Below, piece by piece: positions 24,066-34,239 of a stretch of 39,519 bases of DNA. Where the stretch lies: NCBI GenBank assembly GCA_018710905.1, contig DVIZ01000089.1, positions 1 to 39,519 on the forward strand. Reading direction: 5' to 3'. The DNA is from Candidatus Scybalomonas excrementigallinarum. GTDB taxonomy: Bacteria; Bacillota; Clostridia; Lachnospirales; Lachnospiraceae. How positions within the stretch are numbered: position 1 is the stretch's first letter; the number at the start of each line of letters is the position of its first letter. Under the pieces are notes generated by a model. The model made no database searches. It had not been told where the DNA came from and saw nothing but the letters and a program-made list of their open reading frames with translations. The translations under genes and the position numbers were made by a program.

Positions 24066-25451
24066 TTATTTTTCCTTCGTCAACACCACTACATTCTCCA
24101 CATGTCCAGTCCATGGGAACAAGTCAAATGGATAACATCCTTTTGGCATGTATCCTTTTTTCTTAAAATAGCGAATATCTCTTTCTAATGTCTCTGGATG
24201 ACAAGAAATGTAAACGACTTTTTTTGGCGCCATCATCGCTAAGGAATCGATAAACACTTCTGTGCTACCGCTTCTTGGAGGATCGAGAAATACCACATCG
24301 GCTTTTTGTCCATTTTCCGCCATCTTCACCATAAATTTGCTGGCATCCTCACAGTAAAATTTCGCATTTTTTATTTCATTTCTCTTACAGTTAAAAATAG
24401 CATCTTTTACGGCATCTTTATTGAGCTCTACTCCGATGACTTCTTTTGCCTTTTTACTTGCAATAAGACCAATCGTTCCAATTCCGCAATATGCATCAAT
24501 GACTTTTTCTTTTCCACTTAGTCCAGCTAACTCCATGGCCTTTTCATAAAGGTGTTCCGTTTGAATTGGATTAATTTGATAAAAGGATTTGGAAGAAATT
24601 CGGAATGTACAGCCACATAATACGTCTTCAATATAGCCTTTTCCGTATAGAACGTGTTCTTTATCTCCAAGAACCATGCTGGTTCCTCTTCCATTAATAT
24701 TTTGAATTACCGTTGTAATTTCTGGATGTTTTTGTCTTAATGCTTTTACAAAATTATTTTTTGATGGAAAGACAGGAGAGGCTGTTACTAATACTACCAT
24801 AACTTCCCCTGTTGCAAATCCTCTTTTTACAAGGATATGGCGCATCAGTCCATATTGGGTATCTTCATCATAGACTTTCATTTTAAAGGATTTCATTAAC
24901 TCTTTAATCGTTCCAATAATTTCATCCGCTTTTTGGTCCTCGATGAGACAGCGATCGATAGGCACTACAATATGGGTTCCTTCTTTATAGACTCCGGATA
25001 TCACTTGGTTCTTTCTATCTCGGTCGAGTACCGCATGGACTTTATTGCGATAAAAATATGGCTCTTCCATTCCTTGAATTGGATAAACGGTACAATGGCG
25101 TTTCATAAGCCCATTGACCCATTTTTGTTTTTTTGCAAGTTGTTCTTCATAAGAAAGTCCTTGATATTGGCAACCACCGCATTTCTTTGCATAAGGACAG
25201 ACCATACTTCCTTTGTTAGACCCTTTTTTCAATTCTTTTTTTCGTTCTTTTCCTGTCTTAGAAAGTATACTCTCCTTTCCTTTATTACTCTCTCGATTCT
25301 TTTGAATCTTTTGTTCCTTGATCGGTTTTGGATTCTTTTGAATTTCTTGATTTCTTTTATCGCTTTTTCCATCCTTTTTTTGCTCGGATCGTTTCTCTAT
25401 TCTGTTTTCTGATTTTTTTTCTCGTTGTTTCCACTCTTTTTTCATTTTCAT
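24066..25451 (-). CDS. rlmD: 23S rRNA (uracil-C5)-methyltransferase, RlmD/RlmCD type
   Basis: This 461-residue TrmA-family enzyme methylates uracil C5 in 23S rRNA (U1939, and in Firmicutes often also U747) with S-adenosylmethionine. Four cysteines for the [4Fe-4S] cluster are C85, C91, C94 and C168. The SAM-binding segment is VIDAYCGIGTIGL, LDPPRSG is present, and the nucleophile is C417 in YISCHPETLERD. The usual N-terminal TRAM RNA-binding domain is absent. In its place residues 1-82 are a low-complexity Lys/Glu/Arg/Asn/Gln-rich extension that may bind rRNA. An alternative start is Met83, with AAAGGAAGT just upstream, giving a 379-residue core. The ATG at 25451 has only a weak AGAG site. 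Its terminator follows at 23948. Confidence 0.88.
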   Translation of the reverse strand: MKMKKEWKQREKKSENRIEKRSEQKKDGKSDKRNQEIQKNPKPIKEQKIQKNRESNKGKESILSKTGKERKKELKKGSNKGSMVCPYAKKCGGCQYQGLSYEEQLAKKQKWVNGLMKRHCTVYPIQGMEEPYFYRNKVHAVLDRDRKNQVISGVYKEGTHIVVPIDRCLIEDQKADEIIGTIKELMKSFKMKVYDEDTQYGLMRHILVKRGFATGEVMVVLVTASPVFPSKNNFVKALRQKHPEITTVIQNINGRGTSMVLGDKEHVLYGKGYIEDVLCGCTFRISSKSFYQINPIQTEHLYEKAMELAGLSGKEKVIDAYCGIGTIGLIASKKAKEVIGVELNKDAVKDAIFNCKRNEIKNAKFYCEDASKFMVKMAENGQKADVVFLDPPRSGSTEVFIDSLAMMAPKKVVYISCHPETLERDIRYFKKKGYMPKGCYPFDLFPWTGHVENVVVLTKEK

Positions 25452-25512
25452 CTACTCTTTATTCTCTTCATTTTTATTTTTTAATTTAATCGTTAACAGT
25501 TCCTGCCTCTTT

Positions 25513-26181
25513 TTAATATTCAGAACCTGTCTCTTCCCCTTTTATGATTTTTACAATTTTACTTGTTCCTAGACGCTCTGCTCCTAATTCCATAAACTTC
25601 TCTGCATCTTCAAGGCTTCCAATTCCGCCTGCTGCTTTTATTTTCACATCGCTTCCAATGTATTTTTTAAATAAGGCAACATCTTCAAAAGTAGCTCCTG
25701 ATGTCGAAAAGCCTGTAGAAGTTTTAATGTAATCGGCTTTTGCCTTTGTTACAATCTCACACATCTTTATTTTTTCTTCTTCGGTAAGAAGGCAAGTTTC
25801 AATAATCACTTTTAAAATTCTTCCACCACATACTTCTTTTATCTGCTCGATTTCTCTTTGTACATAGTCATATTGTTTTGCCTTTAATGCGCCAATATTA
25901 ATGACCATATCAATTTCATCTGCCCCATTTAAAATGGCATCTTTTGTTTCAAATACTTTTGTAGTGGTTGTCATATTTCCATTTGGAAATCCAATTACCG
26001 TACAGATTTTTAATTGATCTTTTACATAGTTTTTGGCCTCGCGCACATAACAAGGTGGAATACAGACAGAAGCTGTGTGATATTTGATTCCATCATCGCA
26101 AATTTGCTTTATCTCTTCCCATGTGGCAGTTTGCAATAATAATGTATGATCGGCTACACTTAAAATTTTCTCTCTATCCAT
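25513..26181 (-). CDS. deoC: deoxyribose-phosphate aldolase
   Basis: This 222-residue class I aldolase splits 2-deoxyribose 5-phosphate to glyceraldehyde 3-phosphate and acetaldehyde in deoxynucleoside salvage. The Schiff-base lysine is K153 in DYIKTSTGF, with D91 in [11 protein letters not shown] and K182 in KIKAAGGIG. The ATG at 26181 lies behind AAGGAGAG; an upstream in-frame extension of 38 codons overlaps the promoter region and is not protein-like. It stands alone with no other deo genes next to it. Confidence 0.95.
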   Translation of the reverse strand: MDREKILSVADHTLLLQTATWEEIKQICDDGIKYHTASVCIPPCYVREAKNYVKDQLKICTVIGFPNGNMTTTTKVFETKDAILNGADEIDMVINIGALKAKQYDYVQREIEQIKEVCGGRILKVIIETCLLTEEEKIKMCEIVTKAKADYIKTSTGFSTSGATFEDVALFKKYIGSDVKIKAAGGIGSLEDAEKFMELGAERLGTSKIVKIIKGEETGSEY

Positions 26182-26244
26182 GTGATACTCTCCTTTTTCT
26201 TCTATATTTTTCTTATTTTTACTGTTCCCTATCTCTTCACTATT

Positions 26245-26273
26245 ATTATATAGCAGTTTGCATCGCTTCACAT
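26245..26273 (-). promoter_or_regulatory. candidate deoC promoter
   Basis: On the minus strand, TATAAT at 26250-26245 with a weak -35 (ATGTGA, 26273-26268) at 17 bases, directly after the preceding gene's terminator. Confidence 0.38.
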
Positions 26274-26319
26274 AAAAAGGACTGTTTAAAAACAACTTAT
26301 TTTTTAACAGTCCTTTTTT
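26274..26319. terminator. bidirectional terminator between secreted protein gene and deoC
   Basis: AAAAAGGACTGTT (26274-26286) pairs with AACAGTCCTTTTT (26306-26318). It lies 15 bases past the stop of the secreted protein gene at 26334 on the minus strand. Confidence 0.78.
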
Positions 26320-26333
26320 CTCATCGTCAAAAC

Positions 26334-27515
26334 TTATTCTATCATAATACTATAGGCACCACTAGCATTTTTTGTTGTTGTCTTTGATACTTTTATATAA
26401 TACGTCCCTTTTGGAAGCGTATCTCCTGTTTTCATCCGAACAACACCATTAGGAGGATAAAATTTACTATTGCGAATCGTTACTTTCGAATTAGCGGATA
26501 CCAATTGATACTGTAACTTCTCGCTGTTATAGCTTGTAATAATCATACTCAATTTTTGTTTTTTGGATAATGTCACTTTAAACCAATTTTCTTTTGACGT
26601 AGAATCGGTTAAATAAAGAATTCCTTTTTTTGTTTTTTTCTTCGTTAAGGAAACAGCTTTTGCTTTACTTGTTCCTGCCTGTGAAGCATAGGAGTAAAAA
26701 CGATAGCGAATTCGATAACAAGAGTTCATGTCTTTTACCCGAATATAATAAGTTCCCTTTTTTAACGCATAGTAAGTGGAATATTCATTACTGGCAGATA
26801 ATGTTGATTTTTTTGGATTTAAGGAAACCTTTTTACTATTTAAGATTTCAACATTCATTGTCTTATCTTCAAACACTTTTCCATGAATAACAATTCTTCC
26901 ATTTTTTGAAATTTTTATTTTATATAAAACTTTTTTTCCTGCTTCGGTTGTATAAGTACAAGCAGAAACTCGATTGCTCAACGTTCTTTCTGTATCTCCA
27001 CGATAAAGAACGGCATTTCCTTCAATGGAAATTGGAAGATTCGTCTGTGCTGTCTCAGCGGTCATTGTATAGTTTCCCGCTTTCTTAATTGGAATCATTA
27101 CTGTTTTTGTCAATTGTTCTGGTGTTAATGTAATCGTCTTTACTTCCTCTTGGCTCGTTTGTTGCTTTAAATGAAGAACAATCTCTTGGGTAACCGCCTC
27201 TGTTCCGTTGTTGGCAGATACTTTTAACTGTAACTGACCAATATAAGGGACTTTGAAAGAAACTTCTGACGTTGTTTGAAATGCTTCAATCGTTGTCTGA
27301 AAGGCAACGGCTTCCTTTGATATTTCCTTTCCATACTGTAAACCTACTGGCACAGTAATATTCTCTTGTTGTGTTTGTTCTTTCGTTTGATCTTGATTTT
27401 CTTCTTGTTCCACTTGTGTATTTTGATTCACTTCTTCTGCGCCGATAGCGATTGTTTGTCCATTCATCCCCATAACAAGGGCTAGGACAATTGCTATCTG
27501 TTTTATCCTCCGCAT
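26334..27515 (-). CDS. secreted protein with two PPC-like beta domains, function unknown
   Basis: This 393-residue exported protein has a signal peptide at about 1-26 ([10 protein letters not shown] core, cut near IGAEE) and a Gln/Glu-rich linker at 27-55. A beta-rich region follows, then two similar C-terminal domains of the bacterial pre-peptidase (PPC) type. The first (about 195-275) ends '[13 protein letters not shown]' and the second (about 305-393) ends '[13 protein letters not shown]'. Such domains help secreted proteins fold or bind at the surface; no catalytic domain is seen. It has its own promoter, a good AGGAGG site and a terminator, so it is a single-gene unit between deoC and the cobalamin operon. 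Confidence 0.75.
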   Translation of the reverse strand: MRRIKQIAIVLALVMGMNGQTIAIGAEEVNQNTQVEQEENQDQTKEQTQQENITVPVGLQYGKEISKEAVAFQTTIEAFQTTSEVSFKVPYIGQLQLKVSANNGTEAVTQEIVLHLKQQTSQEEVKTITLTPEQLTKTVMIPIKKAGNYTMTAETAQTNLPISIEGNAVLYRGDTERTLSNRVSACTYTTEAGKKVLYKIKISKNGRIVIHGKVFEDKTMNVEILNSKKVSLNPKKSTLSASNEYSTYYALKKGTYYIRVKDMNSCYRIRYRFYSYASQAGTSKAKAVSLTKKKTKKGILYLTDSTSKENWFKVTLSKKQKLSMIITSYNSEKLQYQLVSANSKVTIRNSKFYPPNGVVRMKTGDTLPKGTYYIKVSKTTTKNASGAYSIMIE

Positions 27516-27553
27516 ATCTTTCCTCCTATTGCTGTAAAATCACCATTTTTTTC

Positions 27554-27583
27554 AGTATACTGTTAATTGGATCTTTTTGTCAA
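27554..27583 (-). promoter_or_regulatory. promoter of the secreted protein gene
   Basis: On the minus strand, a perfect TTGACA (27583-27578) and TATACT (27559-27554) are 18 bases apart, about 40 bases upstream of the ATG. Confidence 0.65.
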
Positions 27584-27665
27584 GACATTCACAAGAGAAA
27601 AGAAAAAATGATGAGAAATGCCTTTCCTAAGCTGATCCCATTCCCAAACAGTCGTTAACGATTAT

Positions 27666-28202
27666 CTAATATTCTACACCTTTTCTACTTGAAATTCCTT
27701 GTTCAAAAGGATGCTTTACTTTTTTAATTTCCGATACATAATCTGCTAATTGGATTAATTGTTCACTTGGATTTCTTCCAGTCAATACGACTTCTAATTT
27801 TGTCGGTTTCTTTTTCAGTTCTTCGATTAACAACTCCTCTGATAGCAACCCTGCATCAATCGTATAAAGCGTTTCATCTAAAAACAATAGATCATATTCT
27901 TGTTCTTTTGCTTTCTGAAACATCTCGATTAATTTTTTATTGTTCTCTTTTAACTCTTGCTTTTTCTCTTCTTCTGTCATCTGAAAAGAAAACTTCACTT
28001 GATCTTTTCCCTTTTCACAAGTAATGAGAGGAATCTGCTCTAAAATATTTCTTTCGCTGCTCGTATTATTTTTCATAAACTGATAGAGCAGAACTCGTTT
28101 TCCTGCACCTGCAAATCGGATGGAAAGCCCTACTGCTGTAGTTGTCTTTCCTTTTCCATCACCACAATATAAATGAAGAAGACCTCTTTCTTTTTCCATC
28201 AT
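27666..28202 (-). CDS. cobO: cob(I)yrinic acid a,c-diamide adenosyltransferase
   Basis: This 178-residue CobA/CobO/BtuR-type enzyme has a P-loop, GDGKGKTT, at 14-21 and the conserved end 'HPFEQGISSRKGVEY'. It moves the 5'-deoxyadenosyl group from ATP to the Co(I) corrin. It is the last gene of the cobalamin operon, 21 bases after cbiP, with a weak AAGGAAT site. No clear terminator was found in the 150 bases that follow. Confidence 0.93.
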   Translation of the reverse strand: MMEKERGLLHLYCGDGKGKTTTAVGLSIRFAGAGKRVLLYQFMKNNTSSERNILEQIPLITCEKGKDQVKFSFQMTEEEKKQELKENNKKLIEMFQKAKEQEYDLLFLDETLYTIDAGLLSEELLIEELKKKPTKLEVVLTGRNPSEQLIQLADYVSEIKKVKHPFEQGISSRKGVEY

Positions 28203-28223
28203 AAATTCCTTACTCTTCCTTTC

Positions 28224-29705
28224 CTAAATTTCTAAAATACGATACACTTCTTCCATATCAATAGAAGCACGAATAAGATCCGCTAGCTTATCATACTGGC
28301 TATTTTTAAACTGTTCAAAGGATTGTTCTTCCTCTTTTTCCTCCAGTTGAAAATAAGCTTTTGCAAACATTTCATTATCAAAAATACCATGAAGATACGT
28401 TCCTGCTACCATTCCATCTTCGCTGATACAGCCATCCATCCTATCATCTTCTAATATGGAAAATGGCTTTGCTCCATCTTCATAATTGGTTTTTCCCATA
28501 TGAATTTCATATCCATGGAGTTCTTGTTCCTGCTCTTCTTTTCTATCTTCTTGAAAAAGTACCGATCCACAGGCTAACTTTCCCTTTATTTGTGTTCTTG
28601 TCTTTCCTTCTAAGAAAATAGTTTCAAAATCAAGAAGCCCCATTCCTCTCATAGTGCCACCATATTCCACATGATTTTTATCGTCTAATCGCTTTCCAAG
28701 CATTTGAAATCCCCCACAAATTCCAAATATATGGGCTTTCCCTTTTTTTCTTAAAATAGCTCCTTCTAGTCCAGTTTCTTTTAACCATTTTAAATCTGCC
28801 ATTGTATTTTTTGTTCCTGGTAATACAATATAATCTGGATTTTTTAATTCTTCTTTTCGCTCTACATAACGAACAGAAATACTATCATAAAAATCTAATG
28901 CTAAGAAATCGGTAAAATTTGAAATATGAGGAAACCGAATGATTGCCACATCTTTTCCTTCCAACTGTTGCTTCCGATACAATTGACTTGATAAGCTATC
29001 CTCATCATCTAATACAATTTCTTCCATTGGAATTACACCTACCACTGGCTTCTTTGTCAAATCTTCGATCATCGTAAGCCCTGGCTCTAAAATCTTTTTA
29101 TCGCCACGAAACTTATTGATGATCATACCTTTAATTCTCTCTTTTTCCTCCTCCTCTAATAACTCAATTGTGCCATATAAAGAGGCAAACACACCACCTC
29201 GATCAATATCGGCCACTAAAAGAACAGGAGCATTTACCATTTTTGCCAAACCCATATTTACAATATCTTCGGATTTTAAATTGATTTCTGCTGGACTTCC
29301 AGCACCTTCGATGACGATAATATCATACTCTTCCTCTAACGTACGATACGCTTTCATAATATCAGGAACGAGCTTAGACTTCCTTTTAAAATAATCCTGT
29401 GCGGATAAATTCCCATACACTTCTCCATTTACAATCACTTGAGACCCCATGGCAGTTGTCGGTTTTAATAAAATAGGATTCATAAATACCGTTGGCTTAA
29501 TTCCTGCTGCTTCCGCCTGCATTGCCTGTGCTCTTCCTATTTCTAAGCCTTCTTCTGTAATATAAGAATTTAACGCCATATTTTGTGATTTAAAAGGAGC
29601 AACTTTATATCCATCTTGTGCAAAAACGCGACAAAGTCCCGCTGTCACAAATGTCTTTCCTGAGTTTGACATGGTCCCTTGAATCATAATACATTTTGCG
29701 GGCAT
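28224..29705 (-). CDS. cbiP: cobyric acid synthase
   Basis: This 493-residue amidotransferase amidates adenosylcobyrinic acid a,c-diamide at positions b, d, e and g using glutamine. The N-terminal P-loop-like part has [10 protein letters not shown] (9-18), and [13 protein letters not shown] is conserved. The C-terminal glutaminase-like domain has Cys330 in [11 protein letters not shown] and '[10 protein letters not shown]' near the end. The gene overlaps cobD by 22 bases, so translation is coupled. Confidence 0.96.
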   Translation of the reverse strand: MPAKCIMIQGTMSNSGKTFVTAGLCRVFAQDGYKVAPFKSQNMALNSYITEEGLEIGRAQAMQAEAAGIKPTVFMNPILLKPTTAMGSQVIVNGEVYGNLSAQDYFKRKSKLVPDIMKAYRTLEEEYDIIVIEGAGSPAEINLKSEDIVNMGLAKMVNAPVLLVADIDRGGVFASLYGTIELLEEEEKERIKGMIINKFRGDKKILEPGLTMIEDLTKKPVVGVIPMEEIVLDDEDSLSSQLYRKQQLEGKDVAIIRFPHISNFTDFLALDFYDSISVRYVERKEELKNPDYIVLPGTKNTMADLKWLKETGLEGAILRKKGKAHIFGICGGFQMLGKRLDDKNHVEYGGTMRGMGLLDFETIFLEGKTRTQIKGKLACGSVLFQEDRKEEQEQELHGYEIHMGKTNYEDGAKPFSILEDDRMDGCISEDGMVAGTYLHGIFDNEMFAKAYFQLEEKEEEQSFEQFKNSQYDKLADLIRASIDMEEVYRILEI

Positions 29706-30856
29706 ACTATTTCCTCCTTCAATGCGGTAAGTAAACGCTTGTTGTCCTCTGCTTTTTTAACGGCAATTCGATAATAATCCTTTGTTAAATTGCGATAATT
29801 ACCACAGCTTCTTATTAAGATTCCTCTTTTCAACAGGCGCTCATGAAGCGTTTCATCTCCTATTTTTTGAAATAAAATATAATTGACTTCTCCTTCTATT
29901 ACATGGAATCCTAACTGTTTTAACTCGTTTATGAGCCATGTCCTTTCTTTCGTCACATAGTCAATGGTTTTCTCAACAAATGCCTCCTGTCCTAATGCAT
30001 AAACTCCTGCAACTTGTGCTAAATGATTCACACTCCATGTAGGACCTTGTCTTTTCATCTCTTCTTTCGTCACAGCATCGCTTAAAATTCCATAACCAAT
30101 TCGAATTCCCGGCATTCCATACATTTTTGTAAAAGAATGTACCATTGTAATATGTGGCTGTTGTTTTAAATAGACATCCATTGTTCCTTCTTGCTTTTTT
30201 AAAAACTCTGAGAAACTAAAATCCAATAACAGTTTCACATGACACTCTTTTGTTTTTTCCACAATTTTTTTCAAAAGTTCTTCGTCTATTACTTTTCCTG
30301 TTGGATTATTTGGAGAACATAAAATTAAAAGATCATAAGAGGAGTCAATACAATCTAAAAATTCTTCTGTTAATGTCAATTCGTTCTCCCCTACGTTTCG
30401 ATTCATATAATAATAGACAAGTTCTACTTCTTTTATCCTATCCTCTGTTATCCGAGCCTCTTTTGCATCTTCCTCTTTCCCAAAAAGAATTTCTCTTTTC
30501 TTTATCGTTCCATAATAATTCGTTAAAATTTCTTCGTACTCAACAAAGGTAGGCACAGGCAATAAAATCTTTTTTGGGCGCAATGCCACAAAATAGCGAT
30601 AAAGGACATCCGCTCCTCCGTTCCCACAATAAATTCGGTGAGTTGGTACTTTTTCAAACTCCGCCAATCTCTTTGTAAGCTCTAAGCAATCGGGATCTGG
30701 ATAATGAATCACCTCATCCATTCCTTTGATCATCGCTTCTTTCATTCCCTCTGGCATTCCAAAAGGATTAATATTTGCTGAAAAATCCAGCCAATCATTT
30801 AAAGGCTTTCCTGTCTGTTCGGAAGCCTTATGACGATATCCTCCATGTAATTCCAT
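29684..30856 (-). CDS. cobD: threonine-phosphate decarboxylase (PLP)
   Basis: This 390-residue HisC-like aminotransferase-fold enzyme makes (R)-1-amino-2-propanol O-2-phosphate from L-threonine phosphate, the linker used by CbiB. It begins '[11 protein letters not shown]', typical for this group, and has SPNNPTGK at 181-188 and the PLP lysine K244 in [11 protein letters not shown]. It lies between cbiB and cbiP, with its 3' end overlapping cbiP. Similarity to histidinol-phosphate aminotransferase is settled by the HGG start and the operon. Confidence 0.93.
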   Translation of the reverse strand: MELHGGYRHKASEQTGKPLNDWLDFSANINPFGMPEGMKEAMIKGMDEVIHYPDPDCLELTKRLAEFEKVPTHRIYCGNGGADVLYRYFVALRPKKILLPVPTFVEYEEILTNYYGTIKKREILFGKEEDAKEARITEDRIKEVELVYYYMNRNVGENELTLTEEFLDCIDSSYDLLILCSPNNPTGKVIDEELLKKIVEKTKECHVKLLLDFSFSEFLKKQEGTMDVYLKQQPHITMVHSFTKMYGMPGIRIGYGILSDAVTKEEMKRQGPTWSVNHLAQVAGVYALGQEAFVEKTIDYVTKERTWLINELKQLGFHVIEGEVNYILFQKIGDETLHERLLKRGILIRSCGNYRNLTKDYYRIAVKKAEDNKRLLTALKEEIVCPQNVL

Positions 30857-30958
30857 ATCTTTTCCTTTCTTTTGTCCGTTCTACTCATACGCTTTGAAAA
30901 CGGTTCTGCTTGCGTTTACACAAATGAAAAAATGTGTCATTTCCGATTAATACTGTTC

Positions 30959-31915
30959 TTAATAAAACACAGAATATACAAGTCCAATACAAATGATCAT
31001 CAATACCGTAGAACCATACATTAAATACTGGGTTCTTTTAATATCCTCTATTTTTGCAGAACGAGTATTATCCCCAATGGTTGGTTTTTCCACCGGCTTT
31101 CCAAAATAGTTATGAGTTCCACCAAGTTGAATATTCAATGCTCCTGCTACAACCGATTCTGTCTGAGCACTATTAGGGCTTAAATGTTTATAGCGATCTC
31201 TTGCATAAACTTCCACCCCTTTTTTTCCATCATATCCAAGCAACGCACAGACCGCTAAAATTAAAAATGCAGAAATGCGCGCTGGAATTAAGTTACATAT
31301 GTCATCACATTTGGCAGATACTTTGCCGAGATATTCATACTTTTCATTTCGATATCCAACCATAGAATCTAATGTATTGACCGCTTTATATGCCATTCCA
31401 AGAGGTGCGCCGCCAATGGCAATAAAAAATAATGGTGCAATCACACCATCCGATGTATTTTCTGCAATCGTTTCAATCGTAGCCTTTATTACTTCTTCTT
31501 TTGAAAGCTCTTCAGTATCTCGTCCAACAAGATAAGAAAGCTCTTTTCTCGCCCCAATTAGATCTTCTTCTTTTAATTTTTGGTACACTTTTAATGTCTC
31601 CGTCACAAGACTTTTTGATGCTAAAATTCGGTAAATAAACCAAACTTCAATTCCATGTCTTAACAGTGGATGAAAAATCCCTGCAATATATAAAATTGCC
31701 CAAATAACGAAATAGGAAACGAAAACCGTTGTGCCACAAAGAATCCCCCCTGCTATCACTTCTTTTTTCTTATCTCCTTTCGCCATCTTTCGACACCACT
31801 TTTCTGTAAAAGTAATATAAGAGCCGATCCTTTGAACAGGGTGTTTTATACTATGAGGATCTCCTAACATACAATCTAAGAAAAATCCCGCTATAATTTT
31901 AAAAAATAATATCAT
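30959..31915 (-). CDS. cbiB: adenosylcobinamide-phosphate synthase (membrane)
   Basis: This 318-residue integral membrane enzyme joins adenosylcobyric acid and aminopropanol phosphate. It opens 'FLDCMLGDPHSIKHPVQRIG', with the conserved GDP-x-x-x-HPV motif. 'AENTSDGVIAPLFF' and 'HNYFGKPVEKPTIG' are also typical. About four to five hydrophobic segments are seen. A 102-base gap to cobD holds no gene. Confidence 0.94.
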   Translation of the reverse strand: MILFFKIIAGFFLDCMLGDPHSIKHPVQRIGSYITFTEKWCRKMAKGDKKKEVIAGGILCGTTVFVSYFVIWAILYIAGIFHPLLRHGIEVWFIYRILASKSLVTETLKVYQKLKEEDLIGARKELSYLVGRDTEELSKEEVIKATIETIAENTSDGVIAPLFFIAIGGAPLGMAYKAVNTLDSMVGYRNEKYEYLGKVSAKCDDICNLIPARISAFLILAVCALLGYDGKKGVEVYARDRYKHLSPNSAQTESVVAGALNIQLGGTHNYFGKPVEKPTIGDNTRSAKIEDIKRTQYLMYGSTVLMIICIGLVYSVFY

Positions 31916-31988
31916 TAATCTTTCACCTACTACTCATCTTCTTTCGTTTTTTCACCATTTCTTACTCCTTATCCTACTCACTTATCAT

Positions 31989-34175
31989 TTATTTTACCTT
32001 TTGTTCAAACATATCATTTTCTATGGCATGAAAAAATCGTTCCATAGCCTTTTTGTTACTTCGGAAATGAAAATGTGGATATCCTGCATAGATCGTATCG
32101 GTATGATATCCACCGTTCCAACTTCGACTTTTATCAGGCTTTTCTACTTGAAAGGCTGATAACTCTTTTTCTTCTTTTGAGTAATGAAATTCATGAGCTT
32201 TTAATCGCTCTCCTTTTTTTGCCAAAAGACCATCTTTTAGCGCAACTAATTCTACATATCCAAAATGCATATTCAATTTTTTCGTCATTACAATTTCTTG
32301 AGGAATCGCTCCTACAAAAGGATATATTTCCCCTCCTTCCAATCGTAACGTCTCACAAAGATACAAATAACCTCCACATTCTGCAATCATCGGTATCTTT
32401 TCCTTTACTGCCTTTTGAACACTTTTTATCATGGATTCATTTTTTACCAATTGCTTTGCATAAAGTTCTGGATATCCTCCTACGAGGTAAATAGCATTTG
32501 CCTCTTTTGGAATTTCTTTTTCTGTTAATGGACTAAAAAATAAAATTTCTGCTCCTTGCTCTTTTAAATATTCGATATTATCTTCATAGCAAAAGCAAAA
32601 TGCTTCATCTTTAGAAACAGCGATTTTAAGCTTTTCCTTGTTTTTCTTTCTTTCTTCTTTCTTATTTCCTTTTTTTTTCAAATCTCTCTTAAAGGCAGGA
32701 GGGACATAGGTGTTTGCCAACTGTAAAATCATATCAAGATCAAAACATTGTTCTGCTAATGCTCCTAATCGTTCAATAATTTCGTCTAAATCTTCAATCT
32801 CTTCTGCCGTCATTAGCCCTAAATGGCGTTCTTTAATTTGAACCTCTTCCTCTACTGGCAAATACCCAACAACTAAAATCCCTAGCTCTTCTTGTAAAAA
32901 GATTTTAAGACGTTCATACATAGCTTTACTACATTGGTTTAAAATCACGCCACAAATTCGATTTTTCTTATATTCTTTCATACCTTTTATGACAGCCGAA
33001 AGAGTCGCCGACATCCCTCTTGCCGATACGACTAATACTACAGGGAGATGTAATTTCTCTGATATTTCATAGGAACTAGCGATGGAAGAAAGTCCCATTC
33101 CGTCATAAAATCCCATAACGCCTTCTACAATAGCAAGCTCGCTTGTCTTTGCATAGCGATAAAATACTTCTTGTAACGATTCTTCTTCCATGAAAAAACC
33201 ATCTAAATTATGGGAAGATTTTTTTGTAATATGACAATGTAGCATCGGATCAATGTAATCTGGACCACATTTAAATGGGGCAATTTTCATCTTTCTTTCA
33301 TGAAATGCTTTCATTAAAGCACATACAACCGTTGTTTTTCCACATCCACTTCCTGTTCCAGCTATTAATAAACCACCAAAAGTATCTTTCTTGTTGGCTT
33401 TCTTAGTACAAGGATTCTCTTCTTCCCTACCTTTTTTATCCTTTTTTTCTTCTTGACTTTCTTCTTTTGGTCTTCGAATCATTAAAACAGGAATATTTGC
33501 TTCTTTACAAGCCTCTATTTTTTGATCGACTCCTCCTGCTTTTCCACTTTCCTTTGTTACAAGAATTTTACAATGATATTTTTTTAGTAATGCTAACGTA
33601 TCTTCTTTCGAAAATGGAGGGTTCTGATAAAGAATATGACTTTTATCAATCGGCAAGTTTTCACAAGCACGATAAGAATACTCATGATCTAAAACTCTTG
33701 CATAAATTCGTTCTCTTCCATTGTTTACTTCTTTTAGGTAAATGGATAACGTATTGCTCCCTGTTGTCAATAATAGATTATCGTCTTCTTTCATTCCATT
33801 TAAGTGCGCAATGGCTTCTTCTATCGTATCCACAAATGTAATTTGTTCATACTCATACTGCATCGTTTCTCGTTCCACTCTTTTATAAGGGATTTTTAAT
33901 TGCTCACAAGCCTCTTTCACATTTTTTGTCACAACGACTGCAAAAGGGTGAGAAGCATCGATCACTTCTATTGGAGCTTCTTCTTCAAAGAAAGATAAAA
34001 ATCCTTCTTTTTCCAGTTTACCTTCTCTCACTTCAATTGGATAAGCAGAAAGCATTTTTGTTCCGAGAGAAGTTGCCGTTGTAGCGATTACTTGTTTTCC
34101 CTTTTTTAATAATTGTTCAATCACTTTTCGACTTTCTGTCGTTCCCGCAATGACAATGACTTTTTCTTTTTTCAA
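31989..34175 (-). CDS. cbiJ-cbiA: CbiJ-CbiA fusion: cobalt-precorrin-6A reductase + cobyrinate a,c-diamide synthase
   Basis: This 728-residue protein joins two enzymes usually encoded apart. Residues 1-235 are CbiJ (VIVIAGTTESR at the start, ASHPFA at 74-79), the NAD(P)H-dependent reductase. A Lys/Glu-rich linker covers about 236-265. Residues 266-728 are CbiA: P-loop GTGSGCGKTT (273-282), FKCGPDYIDP (301-310), and a glutaminase-like domain with Cys600 in AECGGYLYL. A second Lys-rich insert lies at 497-515. One protein would thus act on two separate steps, which are not adjacent in the pathway (CbiT, CbiC and others act between them). It is 64 bases after cbiL in the same operon. Confidence 0.93.
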   Translation of the reverse strand: MKKEKVIVIAGTTESRKVIEQLLKKGKQVIATTATSLGTKMLSAYPIEVREGKLEKEGFLSFFEEEAPIEVIDASHPFAVVVTKNVKEACEQLKIPYKRVERETMQYEYEQITFVDTIEEAIAHLNGMKEDDNLLLTTGSNTLSIYLKEVNNGRERIYARVLDHEYSYRACENLPIDKSHILYQNPPFSKEDTLALLKKYHCKILVTKESGKAGGVDQKIEACKEANIPVLMIRRPKEESQEEKKDKKGREEENPCTKKANKKDTFGGLLIAGTGSGCGKTTVVCALMKAFHERKMKIAPFKCGPDYIDPMLHCHITKKSSHNLDGFFMEEESLQEVFYRYAKTSELAIVEGVMGFYDGMGLSSIASSYEISEKLHLPVVLVVSARGMSATLSAVIKGMKEYKKNRICGVILNQCSKAMYERLKIFLQEELGILVVGYLPVEEEVQIKERHLGLMTAEEIEDLDEIIERLGALAEQCFDLDMILQLANTYVPPAFKRDLKKKGNKKEERKKNKEKLKIAVSKDEAFCFCYEDNIEYLKEQGAEILFFSPLTEKEIPKEANAIYLVGGYPELYAKQLVKNESMIKSVQKAVKEKIPMIAECGGYLYLCETLRLEGGEIYPFVGAIPQEIVMTKKLNMHFGYVELVALKDGLLAKKGERLKAHEFHYSKEEKELSAFQVEKPDKSRSWNGGYHTDTIYAGYPHFHFRSNKKAMERFFHAIENDMFEQKVK

Positions 34176-34239
34176 TTTCCTGCCTCCTCTCTATCATTGG
34201 CATAGAGTTCTTTTTCTCATCTACCGTTATTATCCTTTT

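Noticed and set aside
30857-30958. ACACA...TGTGT hairpin between cbiB and cobD as a terminator
   Set aside because: The stem is only 5 bp and without a T-tract; the operon very likely continues.
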